This document shows positions 11,648 to 21,691 of a DNA stretch of 64,000 bases, one piece after another. The first letter of the stretch is position 1; every line of letters begins with the position of its first letter. This DNA is from Anaerococcus sp. Marseille-P3915 (lineage in GTDB: Bacteria; Bacillota; Clostridia; Tissierellales; Peptoniphilaceae), in NCBI RefSeq assembly GCF_900258475.1, contig NZ_LT984887.1, positions 1 through 64,000 on the forward strand, written 5' to 3'. The notes beneath the pieces were generated by a model that saw only the letters and a program-made list of their open reading frames with translations, ran no database searches and was not told the origin of the DNA. The position numbers and the translations under genes are program-made.

Positions 11648-12127
11648 ATGAAAACAAATATTAAAAAACTATCTTCAATATTGTTAGTAGGTGGCCTTGC
11701 TCTTGGCCTTGCAGCTTGTGGAAAGGCAGATGCGGATGATTATTCTACAGGAATGATCAACCAGAAAGAAATCCAAGAAGAATTTACAAAAACTAAGGAA
11801 AGCCTAACTTGGCCAGAAGGTTATGTAGTCCCAGAAGAAATCGACTATAAGGATGATGATCTATATCAAAAAGGTTTTGGCTCTACAAGAGCAAGCATGT
11901 ATTGGGAAGCAGCCTGGGAGAAGGAATGGCTAAATACTTATAAGACTGATCCAGCAAGAGCCCAAAAGGCACTAGATGAGCTTGAAAAAGCCAAGACCAT
12001 GACCTATATGTCAGAAGCCAGATGTGATGATGCTACAAGAAAGTATTTTAATGATATCTTAGAAAAAGCCAAAAATGGAGACCCATCAGGCTTTGAAGAA
12101 AATATCAAACTCAATGCCCCAGAATAA
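11648..12127 (+). CDS. Small lipoprotein of unknown function
   Basis: 159 residues. A lipoprotein signal peptide is clear: positive N-terminus, hydrophobic core and lipobox L21-A-A-C24, so the mature protein should be acylated at C24 and held outside the membrane. The rest is charged and probably helical ('PARAQKALDELEKAKTMTY'), with a Trp-rich middle ('MYWEAAWEKEWLNTY'). No domain is recognised. A TATAAT-like box at about 11610-11625 and AAAGGAGA upstream of ATG support a monocistronic gene. It ends at a shared terminator with the convergent aldo/keto reductase. Confidence 0.8.
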   Translation: MKTNIKKLSSILLVGGLALGLAACGKADADDYSTGMINQKEIQEEFTKTKESLTWPEGYVVPEEIDYKDDDLYQKGFGSTRASMYWEAAWEKEWLNTYKTDPARAQKALDELEKAKTMTYMSEARCDDATRKYFNDILEKAKNGDPSGFEENIKLNAPE

Positions 12128-12131
12128 AAAT

Positions 12132-12172
12132 AAAGCTGATGGAAGAGGTAAATATCCTCCCATCAGCTTTTA
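12132..12172. terminator. Bidirectional terminator between lipoprotein and aldo/keto reductase genes
   Basis: AAAGCTGATGG pairs with CCATCAGCTTT, with an inner GAGG/CCTC stem. The plus strand has a T-rich tract after it and the minus strand has T after the other arm, so it can serve both convergent genes. Confidence 0.85.
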
Positions 12173-12175
12173 TTT

Positions 12176-13297
12176 TTATCTTAAATATTCATTAGCTTTC
12201 TTAAGTCCTTCAATTATTTCAAGACTTTGTGGGCAGATGCCTTCGCATTTGCCGCATTCTATGCACTCTTCAGGGCTTACTCCATCTTTTAGATATTCTA
12301 TATAGGCCTTTTGAGATTTTTCTTTTTCATCATAAAGGTGGGCGTTATTCCAGAGGGCAAAGACCTTTGGTATATTGATATCAACTGTACAAGGCAAGCA
12401 ATATTCGCAAGCTGTGCAGGCGATTTGCTCTCTTGACTTATAGATCGCTCTGGCCTTCCTGTAAAAATCCCTATCATCATCATCTAGACTTCCTGGCTCT
12501 ATAGCATCTGCGATAGCAAGATTTTCCCTAACTTGGTCTATGTCATTCATACCAGAAAGTACAGTCATGACATTATCTAGATCTAGGACAAACTTAAGGG
12601 CCATTTGGGCTGGTGAAAGGTCTGAACCCCTCATGAGGTCTTTTACTTCACGAGGTGGATTTGCAAGTCTTCCGCCCTTTACAGGCTCCATTATCACAAG
12701 GGGAATGCCCATTTCCTTGGCAAGTGTATAGCCCTTCATACCTGCTTGAAGGTTGATATCCAGATAATTTAATTGGATTTGGCAGAAATCCCATGGATAG
12801 GATTTGATAATTTCTTCAAAAACTGGATATTCATCGTGGAAGGAAAAGCCAATGTTTTTTACAAGTCCTTTTTCCTTTATAACTTTTATAAAGTCAAAAA
12901 GTCCATTTTCTACAGCTTGGTCAAATTTTTTCTTATCCAATGAATGGATTAGGTAAAAATCAAAATAATCTATGCGAAGATTTGCCAGCTGTTCCTTAAA
13001 AATCCTTTCATAATCTTCATAAGAATTTACCAGCCAAACTGGCATCTTGGTTGCAATTGTGACCTTATCCCTAAGGTCATTTTCTTCTATGAATTCTCCA
13101 ATAAATTTCTCGCTCATCTGATTATGGTAAGGGTAGGCTGTGTCTATGTATGTAAGTCCCTTATCTATAGCCTCTTTTATAATCTCACTTGAGTATTCTT
13201 TGTCAATCTTACCATTATCATCATCAAGGGTCTTAAATCTCATGCAGCCAAAGCCAAGTCTTGAGACTTTCTTCCCCTTATAGTCAAAATATTTCAT
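12176..13297 (-). CDS. Aldo/keto reductase with C-terminal 4Fe-4S domain
   Basis: 373 residues with the start at ATG 13297, chosen because GGAGG lies just upstream and the fold begins there ('KVSRLGFGCMRF'). A longer frame back to 13516 would run into the divergent ClC gene. The (beta/alpha)8 reductase has the catalytic tetrad D52, Y56 (YIDTAYPY), K84 (IATKMP) and H118 (FYLIHSL). The C-terminus carries ferredoxin-like Cys groups ('CTACEYCLPC' and 'CIECGKCEGICP'), typical of Fe-S AKR proteins of anaerobes that may couple reduction to ferredoxin. The substrate is unknown. Confidence 0.9.
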   Translation of the reverse strand: MKYFDYKGKKVSRLGFGCMRFKTLDDDNGKIDKEYSSEIIKEAIDKGLTYIDTAYPYHNQMSEKFIGEFIEENDLRDKVTIATKMPVWLVNSYEDYERIFKEQLANLRIDYFDFYLIHSLDKKKFDQAVENGLFDFIKVIKEKGLVKNIGFSFHDEYPVFEEIIKSYPWDFCQIQLNYLDINLQAGMKGYTLAKEMGIPLVIMEPVKGGRLANPPREVKDLMRGSDLSPAQMALKFVLDLDNVMTVLSGMNDIDQVRENLAIADAIEPGSLDDDDRDFYRKARAIYKSREQIACTACEYCLPCTVDINIPKVFALWNNAHLYDEKEKSQKAYIEYLKDGVSPEECIECGKCEGICPQSLEIIEGLKKANEYLR

Positions 13298-13379
13298 AAA
13301 TTCCTCCTTAACTACATTTCTACCCAAATTTAAAATTGTTAATAAGTAAAATTTCTGTATAGTAAATACGAGGTGAATT

Positions 13380-14657
13380 ATGGAAAAATTATATAAAAAG
13401 TTATATTTATTTGTTATCTTAGGAATTTTTGTAGGTCTTTTGATTGGGATTTTCAAAAAAGCAATAGGCTTAGTTGCAAGTTTCATGGAAGAATTCCTAA
13501 GCAAGACTTCTGGCAATTTAACAAATTCCTTCTTATTTATTTTATTTTTAATTCTTATAGGACTTATTACTTTTTATATCCTAAAAAAGGATAAAGATAC
13601 CAAGGGATCTGGCATTCCAGTGATAATGGGTATGATGGATGGGGAATTTGAAGTTAATTCTAAAAAAACCATCATTAATAAATTTATAGCATCCTTTCTA
13701 ACTATTGGTTCAGGTCTAACAGTAGGCAGGGAAGGCCCATCAGTTCAGCTTGGTGGCCTGGCTGGAGATATTGTGGCAGGCTTTGACCAAACTTTTGAGA
13801 GGAAATATTTTATAGGATCTGCGGCAGCAGCAGGTTTTGCAGTAGCCTTTAATGCTCCCGTAGCAGCAATAATCTTTGGGGTAGAAGAAGTCTTTAGAAA
13901 GCACGATATAAAGACCTTCCTTACATCAGCTACAACTACAATAGCAGCGACAATCACATCTGGCCTTATTTTTGGAGACTTCCCAAGCTTAAAAGACATA
14001 CCAGTTTTTGATAATATAAGTCAGGAAAGACTTTGGATAATCCTTATCCTGGGAATAGTCACAGGTCTTTCAGGAGTCTTATTTAATAAGCTGGTAATAG
14101 GGGCAAAATCATTTTACAAAAAAATCCCCCTTCCAGAGCTTGTAAAATATCTGGCCCCATTTGTCATAACAGGCCTAGTTTTACTATTAGACCCAAGGCT
14201 TTTTGCATCAGGTGAAGAATTAATATATTTGCCAGCAAGTGGGGGAGAAACTTTAGGAACCCTTATTTATATGTATCTTGCAAAAATCATTCTCCTTGCC
14301 CTAGCCTTTGGTATTGGCCTATCGGGAGGATCACTTGTTCCTCTTCTAGCAATCGGAGAAATTTTGGGTAATATCTACGCCACAGCCCTCTTTGATATGG
14401 GAATAATCCCAGCAGAAAGAATCTTTGCCATAAGTTTAATAGCCATGGCAGGCCACTTCTCAGCCATAGTAAGAACTCCAATTGCAGCCATAATCCTAAT
14501 TGTGGAAATGACAGGCGGAGCCTTCTCAAACATCCTAGGCCTAGCCCTAGTATCCTTTATAGCCTACCTAGTAGCAGAAATATTTAAATCAAAACCATTC
14601 TACGAAGACCTCTATGAAAGGCTTCTAAAAACAGAAAAATCTTACTTTAAACATTAA
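13380..14657 (+). CDS. ClC-type chloride/proton antiporter
   Basis: 425-residue integral membrane protein of the voltage-gated chloride channel family, with about ten or more hydrophobic segments. The anion-selectivity motifs are GSGIP (76-80), GREGP (116-120; E119 is the external gating glutamate) and a later 'GLSGGSLVPLLAIG'. E170 in 'FNAPVAAIIFGVEE' corresponds to the internal proton glutamate of E. coli ClC-ec1, so exchange of Cl- for H+ is more likely than simple channel activity. No cytoplasmic CBS domains follow. GAGGTG precedes ATG 13380. It is divergent from the aldo/keto reductase. Confidence 0.93.
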   Translation: MEKLYKKLYLFVILGIFVGLLIGIFKKAIGLVASFMEEFLSKTSGNLTNSFLFILFLILIGLITFYILKKDKDTKGSGIPVIMGMMDGEFEVNSKKTIINKFIASFLTIGSGLTVGREGPSVQLGGLAGDIVAGFDQTFERKYFIGSAAAAGFAVAFNAPVAAIIFGVEEVFRKHDIKTFLTSATTTIAATITSGLIFGDFPSLKDIPVFDNISQERLWIILILGIVTGLSGVLFNKLVIGAKSFYKKIPLPELVKYLAPFVITGLVLLLDPRLFASGEELIYLPASGGETLGTLIYMYLAKIILLALAFGIGLSGGSLVPLLAIGEILGNIYATALFDMGIIPAERIFAISLIAMAGHFSAIVRTPIAAIILIVEMTGGAFSNILGLALVSFIAYLVAEIFKSKPFYEDLYERLLKTEKSYFKH

Positions 14658-14748
14658 TTATTTGCAAACTACAAAATAAATGCCTATATATGTTTAATTA
14701 ATCGGCTATCTAAATCTTGACAAGTGTTAAAAATATATAAAGATTATA

Positions 14749-14777
14749 TTGACAAGGTGATATAAATGTTTTATAAT
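14749..14777 (+). promoter_or_regulatory. Consensus sigma-A promoter of the giant subtilase
   Basis: TTGACA (14749-14754), exactly 17 bp, then TATAAT (14772-14777): a full consensus promoter. It implies a potentially strong gene kept in check by an operator (see Fur-type box just downstream). A second TTGACA at 14717 lacks a well-spaced -10. Confidence 0.85.
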
Positions 14778-14790
14778 TGATTAGTGGTAC

Positions 14791-14805
14791 TGAAAATCAT
14801 TATCA
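14791..14805 (+). promoter_or_regulatory. Fur-type operator overlapping the start region of the subtilase transcript
   Basis: The 15-mer matches the classical 7-1-7 Fur motif TGATAATNATTATCA at every specified position except the fourth (A instead of T). It lies 14 bp after the -10 hexamer, so a bound repressor would block transcription just after initiation. Which regulator binds (Fur, Zur, PerR or an IdeR analogue) is inference from sequence similarity. Confidence 0.6.
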
Positions 14806-14884
14806 CAATTTTATATTTTGTACATTAATATGAATTAATATTTAACATGTTAAATAAATAATTAATAGAGGATATGGAGAATAA

Positions 14885-17800
14885 ATGAATAATAAAAAAA
14901 TTATTAAGGCGACATTTATTGCCGCCTTATCTATTTCATTCTTATTTAATGAGCCTTCCTTCGCAAGTGGCGAAGAAGAAAAACCGCTAGAGGCAAATAG
15001 CCAAAGCCTTGCTAGTGAAAATGAAGCAACTACAGAAAAAAAAGAAGAAGCAAAGAGTGAAGAATCTTTTGATAAAGAAAATGAACAAAAGAAAGAAGAT
15101 GAAAACAAAGACAAAGCTCCTGCTTTAGAAACTTCCCTCAAAGAAGATAAGTCTGATGAAAAAGAAGGTAAATCAACAGAAGATACACATAAAGCTGACC
15201 TTAATAAGGATTCATCTATTGAAGAAAAGAAAGATGATAAGGCTGTAGATAATAAAGATGATAAGTCTGTAGGTAATAAAGATGATAAGTCTGTAGGTAA
15301 TAAAGATGATAAGGATGTAGAAAAAAAAGATGATAAGGCTGTAGAAAAGAAAGATGATAAAGTTTTAGATAATAAAGATAAGGGTAGAGTCATCTACATA
15401 GCCGAATTTAAAGATAAAGAGGCTGCTGAAAGGGCAATGAAGGAAATATCAAAATTTTCTTCTACAAAAGTTTTGTATGCCTATAATACAATTTTCAATG
15501 GTTGTGCAATTGAAACAAAACAAGATAATCTTGATTTGATTAAACATATCGAAGGAATATCATCTGTAGACAGAGCTCAAAAAGTTGAGCCAATGATGAA
15601 TCACGCAAGAGAAGAAATCGGTGTCAATGAAGCTATCGACTACCTAAAAGCCATTAACAAAGACATGGTAATGAAGTTTGACGGTAGGGGCATGGTAATT
15701 GCAAATATCGATACTGGAACTGATTATAGGCACAAGGCTATGAGAATTGACGATGAAGCTAAGCCTTATATGAAATATAAAAAAGAGGACATGAAGGGAA
15801 CTGACAAGGACTTTTGGTTGAGTGATAAAATTCCTCATGCCTTTAACTATTATAATGGTGGCAAAATCACTGTCGAAAAATATGACGATGGTTCCGACTA
15901 TCATGATCCACATGGTATGCATATAGCGGGAATCCTTGCTGGTAATGATACTGATAAGGATATAGCTAAGTATAATGGTATAGACGGAATAGCACCAAAT
16001 GCTCAAATCTTTTCTTACAAGATGTACTCAGATTCAGGTGATGGCTTTGCTGGTGATGAAACAATGTTTCACGCTATCGAAGATGCAATCAAACATAAGG
16101 TTGATGTAGTATCTGTATCTTCTGGATTTACAGGAACAGGTCTTATTGGTGAGAAATATTGGCAAGCAATTAGGGCTTTAAGAAAGGCAGGTATTCCTAT
16201 GGTAGTTGCTACTGGTAACTATGCAACATCTGCTTCAAGCTCATCATGGGACTTGGCTGTTAATAACCAACTAAAGATGACCGATACAGGAAATGTAACT
16301 AGAACTGCTGCCCACGAAGATGCCATAGCTGTTGCATCAGCTAAAAATCAAATAGTAGAGTTTGATAAGGTAAATATTGGTGGCGAAAGCTTCAAGTATA
16401 GAAATATCGGTACCTTCTTCGATAAAAATAAGATTATTAGTAATGAAGATGGAAGCAAAGCATCTGACAAAATGAAATTCGTTTATATAGGCAAGGGTCA
16501 AGATGAAGATCTAGTTGGGCTTAATCTTAAAGGCAAAATTGCTGTTATGGATAGAATATATACAAAGGATTTAAAATATGCCTTCAAAAGAGCTGCCGAT
16601 AAGGGTGCTCGCGCAATCATGGTTGTAAATACTGTTAACTACTATAACAGGGATAACTGGACAGAGCTTCCAGCCATGGGCTACGAAGAAGATGAAGGAA
16701 CAACTTGCCAAGTATTTTCAGTATCTGGTGATGATGGACTTAAAATTTGGAATATGATTGATCCAGCCAATAAAACTGAGGTTAAGAGAAACAAGAAAGA
16801 AGACTTCAAAGATAAGCTTGACCAATACTATCCAATTGATATGGAAAGCTTCAACAAAAACCGTCCAAAGCTTGGTGATGAGAAAGAGCTAGACTTTAAC
16901 TTTGCTCCTGATACAGACAAGGAACTTTATAAAGAAGAAGTAATCGTGCCAGCAGCCTCTACATCATGGGGTCCAAGGGGTGACCTCCTACTAAAACCAG
17001 ATGTATCAGCACCAGGAAAGAACATAAAATCAACTCTAAATGTAATTGATGGCAAATCAACTTATGGTTATATGTCAGGAACAAGTATGGCAACACCAGT
17101 GGTCGCAGCATCAACAGTATTGATTAGACCAAAACTAAAAGAGATGCTCGAAAAACCTGTCCTCAAAAACCTAGAAGGTGAGGATAAAATCGACTTAACT
17201 ACTCTTACAAAGATTGCCCTACAAAACACAGCAAGACCTATGATGGATCCAACATCTTGGAAGGAAAAATCACTATATTATGCTTCGCCAAGACAACAAG
17301 GTGCAGGTCTAATTAACGTTGCTAATGCACTAAGAAGTGATGTTATAGCAAGCTTTAAAAATGTTGACTCCGAAGGTCTAGTAAACTCATATGGATCTAT
17401 ATCACTTAGAGAAATTAAGGGAGAAAAGAAATATTTCACAATCAAGTTGATTAATACATCAGATAGGCCTCTCACATTTAAGGCTTCATCATCTGCAATA
17501 ACCACAGATTCCCTTACCGACAGGCTAAAACTTGATGAAACTTACAAGGATGAGAAATCATCAGATGGTAAACAAATTGTTCCAGAAATTCATCCAGCAA
17601 GTATTAAGGGTGCAAATATTAGCTTTGAACACGATGTATTTACAATTGCTCCAAACTCTTCATATGAATTGAAGGCTGTAATAAATGTAGGAGATGCAAA
17701 AGATAAAGACCAATTTGTAGAATCCTTCATTAGACTTGAATCTAAAGAAGAACTTGAGGCAATGTGTGGCAAGGAAAACAAGACAGTATTCCAACCATCT

Positions 17801-20800
17801 CTATCAATGCCACTTATGGGCTTTGCTGGAAATTGGAACAAGGAGCCAATCCTTGACAAGTGGGCTTGGGAAGAAGGCTCTAAATCAAAAACCATGGAAG
17901 GTTATGACGATGATGGTAAACCAAAAATACCTGGAACCTTGAACAAGGGTATAGGTGGAGAACATGACATCGATAAATTCAATCCAGCAGCCGTTATCCA
18001 AAACAGAAAAGATGGAAATACAAAATCACTTGATCAAGATCCTGATTTATTTGCACTAAATAACAACCACGGATTATATGATCCATCACAAAGCGAATCA
18101 AAAGTCGCAAGAATTTATCCACTTGATAATAAGGGACAACCACAAGAAGTTCAAATCGAAACAGGGCTAACACCTTCCCCACTCGTTCTAAGAAGTGCAA
18201 GAGAAGGCTTAATCTCAATTGTAAATACTGACAAAGAGGGCGAAGGACAAAAAGACCTCAAGGTTGTATCTAGAGAGCACTTCATCAGAGGAATCCTAAA
18301 CTCAAAGAGAAACGATGCTAAGGGGATTAAGTCATCCAAGTTAAAAGTTTTGGGAGATTTGAAATGGGATGGCCTTATTTACAATCCTAGAGGAAGAGAA
18401 GAAGGCGCTAATGATGATAATAATAACCAAGACTTTGAAACAAAACTTAGGGGTCAATTTGAACCGATAGCTGAGGGTCAATACTTCTACAAGTTCAAAT
18501 ATAGATTAACTAAGGATTATTCATGGCAAGTTTCTTATATACCAGTAAAAATTGACAATACAGCTCCAAAGATTGTCGATGTTGATTTCTCTAATCCAGA
18601 CAAAATCAAATTAATAGCAAAAGATACCTACCACAAGGCAAAAGATGAGTACAAAAATGAAACCTTGTTTGTAAGAGATCAAAAAGACCATCCAGAGAAA
18701 TTTGAAGAAGTAGCCAACGAAGTATGGTATGCAGGTGCAGCTATAGTTGACGAATACGGTGATGTTGAAAGAAACCTCAATGTAAAATATGCTGGAGAAG
18801 GCGAAGGTAGACATAGAAAGCTTGATGATAAAGGAAATACTATCTACGAAATTAGCGGTGCAGGAGATTTAAGAGGAAAAATCATAGAAGTAATCGCCCT
18901 AGATGGTGCAAGCAACTTCACCAAAATCCATAGGATAAAATTTGATAAGCAAGCTGATGCAAACGGAATGATTTCTTATTACCTAGTAGATCCTGACCAA
19001 GATTCTTCTTCTTACAAAAAACTTGGAGAAATTTCTGAAGAAAAACTCAAAAATGCAAAGAGCTCAGAGGAAAATACCAATAATAATCAAGTTAAGGATG
19101 AAGACTCAAAACCAGCTGAAGAAAGTTCAGTTGAGGGAGAAGCTAGCCTTGAAATAAATAAAAATATTTCAACAATTAGAGACTTTGAAAATAAAGACCT
19201 AAAGAAACTAATTAAAAAGAAATATAAGGAAATATATGACTTTGTAAGTGGTGAAATGAAAACAGTAGAGTGTGATTACGAATATGATGAAAAAGGAAAT
19301 ATAAAAGCCTACGATGATGGAAGTGCTCTAGAATATGAAACTGAGGAACTTGATGATGTTAAATCAAAGCTTGGTGGAGTGTTAAGTCCATCAAAGGATG
19401 GCCATTTTGAAATTCTTGGAAAAGTAAATAATGTATCAAAAGATGCTAAGGCCTACTATGGTAATGACTATAAAATAATAGAAATCAAGGCAAGTAAATA
19501 CGACCCACAAACAAAAACTCTAACATTTGACTTATTTGCAAACACAAATGATGTAGTCAATGGTCTATCCTTTACTGGAGATATGAATATTATCGTAAAA
19601 GATAAGGGTCAAACAAAAGCTAAAACTATAATAAGGATGCCAGAAAAAAAGGATGAAGCCGCGGAAGCTGCACCATATGCTTCAAGCTATGGAAATATTA
19701 TCGAACTAGGTGAAGGTGAACTAACTAAACAAAAACCAAAAGATCCAAGCAAGATGGATACAAACAAGATGTTCTTCGATAAAGAAAAGGGTCAATATGT
19801 ATTAAATGATAAAATGATTGTAAGAAAGGGATATGCCCTAAGAGTTACGACATTTAACCCAGGAAAAACTGATATGCTTGATGGTAATGGAGTTTATAGC
19901 ATGGAAGATATAGAAAAAATCCAAAAGACTGCCCCTAACATCAAGGCTTTATCACAAAAAACAATCTACTGTGATAGTAGAAATGTTGAAGATGGTAGAA
20001 GCACTCAATCGGTTCTCATGTCAGCCTTGGACGGATTTAATATAGTTAGATATCAAGTCTTTACATTCAAAACTAATGACAAGGGAGAAGCTATAGATAA
20101 GGATGGAAATCTTGTAGATGATCCTTCTAAACTAGTTCTTCTTGGCAAAGATGGCAAGGAATACCTTGGAGATGATAAATCCAACGTAGAAGCCATCAAA
20201 GAAGATGGAGGAATGCTATTTATAGATGCAAAATCAGTAGATTTGACTATGGATAGAAACTATTTCAATCCAACAAAGGACAATAAAATCTATGTAAGAA
20301 AACCAGAATTCTATTTAAGAGGAAAAATAGGAGATAAGGGTGGTTTCAACTGGGAAATGAGAGTTAACGAGTCAGTTGTAGACAACTACCTAATTTACGG
20401 TGATTTACACATAGATAATACAAGAGACTTTAACATTAAGCTTGATGTAAAAGATGGGGATATCATGGACTGGGGAATGAAGGACTACAAGGCTAATGGA
20501 TTCCCAGACAAGGTCAAAGATATGGATGGCAATGTATACCTACAAACTGGTTATAGTAAACTTAATGCCAAGGCTGTTGGAGTTCACTATCAATTCCTCT
20601 ATGATACTGTAAAACCTGAAATCGAACAAAAGGATGATGGTAACACAGCTATTGAATATGAAAAAGATAAATTTATCAAATTCAATGTTACAGACAAGAG
20701 AGATGGCGATAAAGCTGGAGAAATCCAAGACAAACAAATCTTTGTAAATGGTATAGCATACGAGTCCTTAGATGATATAAAAGATATAAAGGAAAATACG

Positions 20801-21655
20801 CTAACAATCAAGTTTGTTGTAAAAGACTTTGCAAACAATACTAGGGTAAAGGAATTTAGCTTTGACAAAGAAAGTGGCACATTAACTCCTATAGATCCAG
20901 AAAAAGTCAAGATTACAATAGATAATAAGGAAAATGAACTTGTAAAGGGAGAGGATTTCCAATTACCAGAATACAAGGGAGAAGTTCCAGAAGGTAAAGG
21001 CTTCAAGGGTTGGAAAGTCAAAGATAAAGACGGAAAAGAAGAAATTAAAGCACAAGGTGCCTTCTTATTTGCTATGGCAGATCTAAGTGTTCAACCAGAC
21101 TTCTACGATCTTCCTAAAGAAGTTAAAGAAGAAAATAAACAAACTTTTGATGAAACAAAGAAAAAAGATGAGGATTATTCAAAGATTTGGAATATAACTT
21201 GCCCAAGTGATACAGAAAATCCTTCAGAAGACCCTTCTGTAATTCCTTCAGAAGATCCTTCTGAAATTCCTTCAGAAGATCATTCTGTAATTCCTTCAGA
21301 TAATCCTTCTGAAATTCCTTCTGAAAATCCACAAATTCCAGAAATAAATCTAGCTCATAAGAGTGAAAATTCAAAAGATAATCAAGGATTAGTAGTGGAG
21401 GCAAGCTTAGAAACTAAAGAGCTTAAAGGAGATCCTTCAAAAGACAATACCTTAGTTCAAAATGCTAAGGAAGATAAGGATAAAGAAGAAGCAAAGGAAA
21501 ATAAGAGCCAAAGAAGTGAAGAAAAATCACAAGAAAAGAATGAGAAAGCTCCAAAAAGCACAAATGTTAAAACAGGAGTAGAGAGCCTATCATCAGTAGT
21601 GATGGGATTATTTGCAGCAAGCCTTGCCTTATTCAAGACTAAAAAAAGAAAATAA
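14885..21655 (+). CDS. Giant cell-wall subtilisin-like serine protease (C5a peptidase/lactocepin type)
   Basis: 2256 residues, exported and predicted to be wall anchored. Signal peptide about 1-28. A Lys/Asp/Glu-rich linker with six 8-residue repeats (116-163) and an inhibitor-like propeptide (168-236) precede the S8 domain: D276 (IDTGTD), H343 (DPHGMH), oxyanion N445 (ATGNYA) and S734 (GTSMATP). A PA domain (~525-620) is inserted between N445 and S734. Fn3-like domains follow, with 'FTIKLINTSDRPLTF' near 855, then long beta-rich regions and an InlB-like 'GKGFKGWKVKDKDGK' unit near 2040. Five PSEDPSxI repeats (2113-2152) precede the anchor. The tail has NVKTG (2227-2231), a hydrophobic helix and KTKKRK. 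The family cleaves host or matrix proteins; the substrate here is unknown. Confidence 0.95.
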   Translation: MNNKKIIKATFIAALSISFLFNEPSFASGEEEKPLEANSQSLASENEATTEKKEEAKSEESFDKENEQKKEDENKDKAPALETSLKEDKSDEKEGKSTEDTHKADLNKDSSIEEKKDDKAVDNKDDKSVGNKDDKSVGNKDDKDVEKKDDKAVEKKDDKVLDNKDKGRVIYIAEFKDKEAAERAMKEISKFSSTKVLYAYNTIFNGCAIETKQDNLDLIKHIEGISSVDRAQKVEPMMNHAREEIGVNEAIDYLKAINKDMVMKFDGRGMVIANIDTGTDYRHKAMRIDDEAKPYMKYKKEDMKGTDKDFWLSDKIPHAFNYYNGGKITVEKYDDGSDYHDPHGMHIAGILAGNDTDKDIAKYNGIDGIAPNAQIFSYKMYSDSGDGFAGDETMFHAIEDAIKHKVDVVSVSSGFTGTGLIGEKYWQAIRALRKAGIPMVVATGNYATSASSSSWDLAVNNQLKMTDTGNVTRTAAHEDAIAVASAKNQIVEFDKVNIGGESFKYRNIGTFFDKNKIISNEDGSKASDKMKFVYIGKGQDEDLVGLNLKGKIAVMDRIYTKDLKYAFKRAADKGARAIMVVNTVNYYNRDNWTELPAMGYEEDEGTTCQVFSVSGDDGLKIWNMIDPANKTEVKRNKKEDFKDKLDQYYPIDMESFNKNRPKLGDEKELDFNFAPDTDKELYKEEVIVPAASTSWGPRGDLLLKPDVSAPGKNIKSTLNVIDGKSTYGYMSGTSMATPVVAASTVLIRPKLKEMLEKPVLKNLEGEDKIDLTTLTKIALQNTARPMMDPTSWKEKSLYYASPRQQGAGLINVANALRSDVIASFKNVDSEGLVNSYGSISLREIKGEKKYFTIKLINTSDRPLTFKASSSAITTDSLTDRLKLDETYKDEKSSDGKQIVPEIHPASIKGANISFEHDVFTIAPNSSYELKAVINVGDAKDKDQFVESFIRLESKEELEAMCGKENKTVFQPSLSMPLMGFAGNWNKEPILDKWAWEEGSKSKTMEGYDDDGKPKIPGTLNKGIGGEHDIDKFNPAAVIQNRKDGNTKSLDQDPDLFALNNNHGLYDPSQSESKVARIYPLDNKGQPQEVQIETGLTPSPLVLRSAREGLISIVNTDKEGEGQKDLKVVSREHFIRGILNSKRNDAKGIKSSKLKVLGDLKWDGLIYNPRGREEGANDDNNNQDFETKLRGQFEPIAEGQYFYKFKYRLTKDYSWQVSYIPVKIDNTAPKIVDVDFSNPDKIKLIAKDTYHKAKDEYKNETLFVRDQKDHPEKFEEVANEVWYAGAAIVDEYGDVERNLNVKYAGEGEGRHRKLDDKGNTIYEISGAGDLRGKIIEVIALDGASNFTKIHRIKFDKQADANGMISYYLVDPDQDSSSYKKLGEISEEKLKNAKSSEENTNNNQVKDEDSKPAEESSVEGEASLEINKNISTIRDFENKDLKKLIKKKYKEIYDFVSGEMKTVECDYEYDEKGNIKAYDDGSALEYETEELDDVKSKLGGVLSPSKDGHFEILGKVNNVSKDAKAYYGNDYKIIEIKASKYDPQTKTLTFDLFANTNDVVNGLSFTGDMNIIVKDKGQTKAKTIIRMPEKKDEAAEAAPYASSYGNIIELGEGELTKQKPKDPSKMDTNKMFFDKEKGQYVLNDKMIVRKGYALRVTTFNPGKTDMLDGNGVYSMEDIEKIQKTAPNIKALSQKTIYCDSRNVEDGRSTQSVLMSALDGFNIVRYQVFTFKTNDKGEAIDKDGNLVDDPSKLVLLGKDGKEYLGDDKSNVEAIKEDGGMLFIDAKSVDLTMDRNYFNPTKDNKIYVRKPEFYLRGKIGDKGGFNWEMRVNESVVDNYLIYGDLHIDNTRDFNIKLDVKDGDIMDWGMKDYKANGFPDKVKDMDGNVYLQTGYSKLNAKAVGVHYQFLYDTVKPEIEQKDDGNTAIEYEKDKFIKFNVTDKRDGDKAGEIQDKQIFVNGIAYESLDDIKDIKENTLTIKFVVKDFANNTRVKEFSFDKESGTLTPIDPEKVKITIDNKENELVKGEDFQLPEYKGEVPEGKGFKGWKVKDKDGKEEIKAQGAFLFAMADLSVQPDFYDLPKEVKEENKQTFDETKKKDEDYSKIWNITCPSDTENPSEDPSVIPSEDPSEIPSEDHSVIPSDNPSEIPSENPQIPEINLAHKSENSKDNQGLVVEASLETKELKGDPSKDNTLVQNAKEDKDKEEAKENKSQRSEEKSQEKNEKAPKSTNVKTGVESLSSVVMGLFAASLALFKTKKRK
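15230..15373 (+). repeat. Six 24-bp repeats encoding KDDKxVxN/K octapeptides
   Basis: Six consecutive 8-codon units in the N-terminal linker of the subtilase, all in frame, with third-position and some residue differences. Copy number can change without shifting frame, so linker length could vary between strains. Confidence 0.9.
21221..21340 (+). repeat. Five 24-bp repeats encoding PSEDPSxI octapeptides near the wall anchor
   Basis: Five tandem in-frame units (the last diverged) just before the cell-wall spanning tail. Pro/Ser-rich spacers of this kind are typical of wall-anchored proteins. Confidence 0.9.
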
Positions 21656-21691
21656 AAAGACCTAATATAAACTAAGTAAATATTAGATCTG

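Noticed and set aside
13298-13516. N-terminal extension of the aldo/keto reductase frame by 73 residues
   Set aside because: It has no ribosome-binding site, overlaps the divergent ClC start, and the conserved fold begins at ATG 13297 with GGAGG upstream.
14717-14722. Second TTGACA as a promoter for the subtilase
   Set aside because: No -10 at 16-18 bp; the TATATA is only about 11 bp away.
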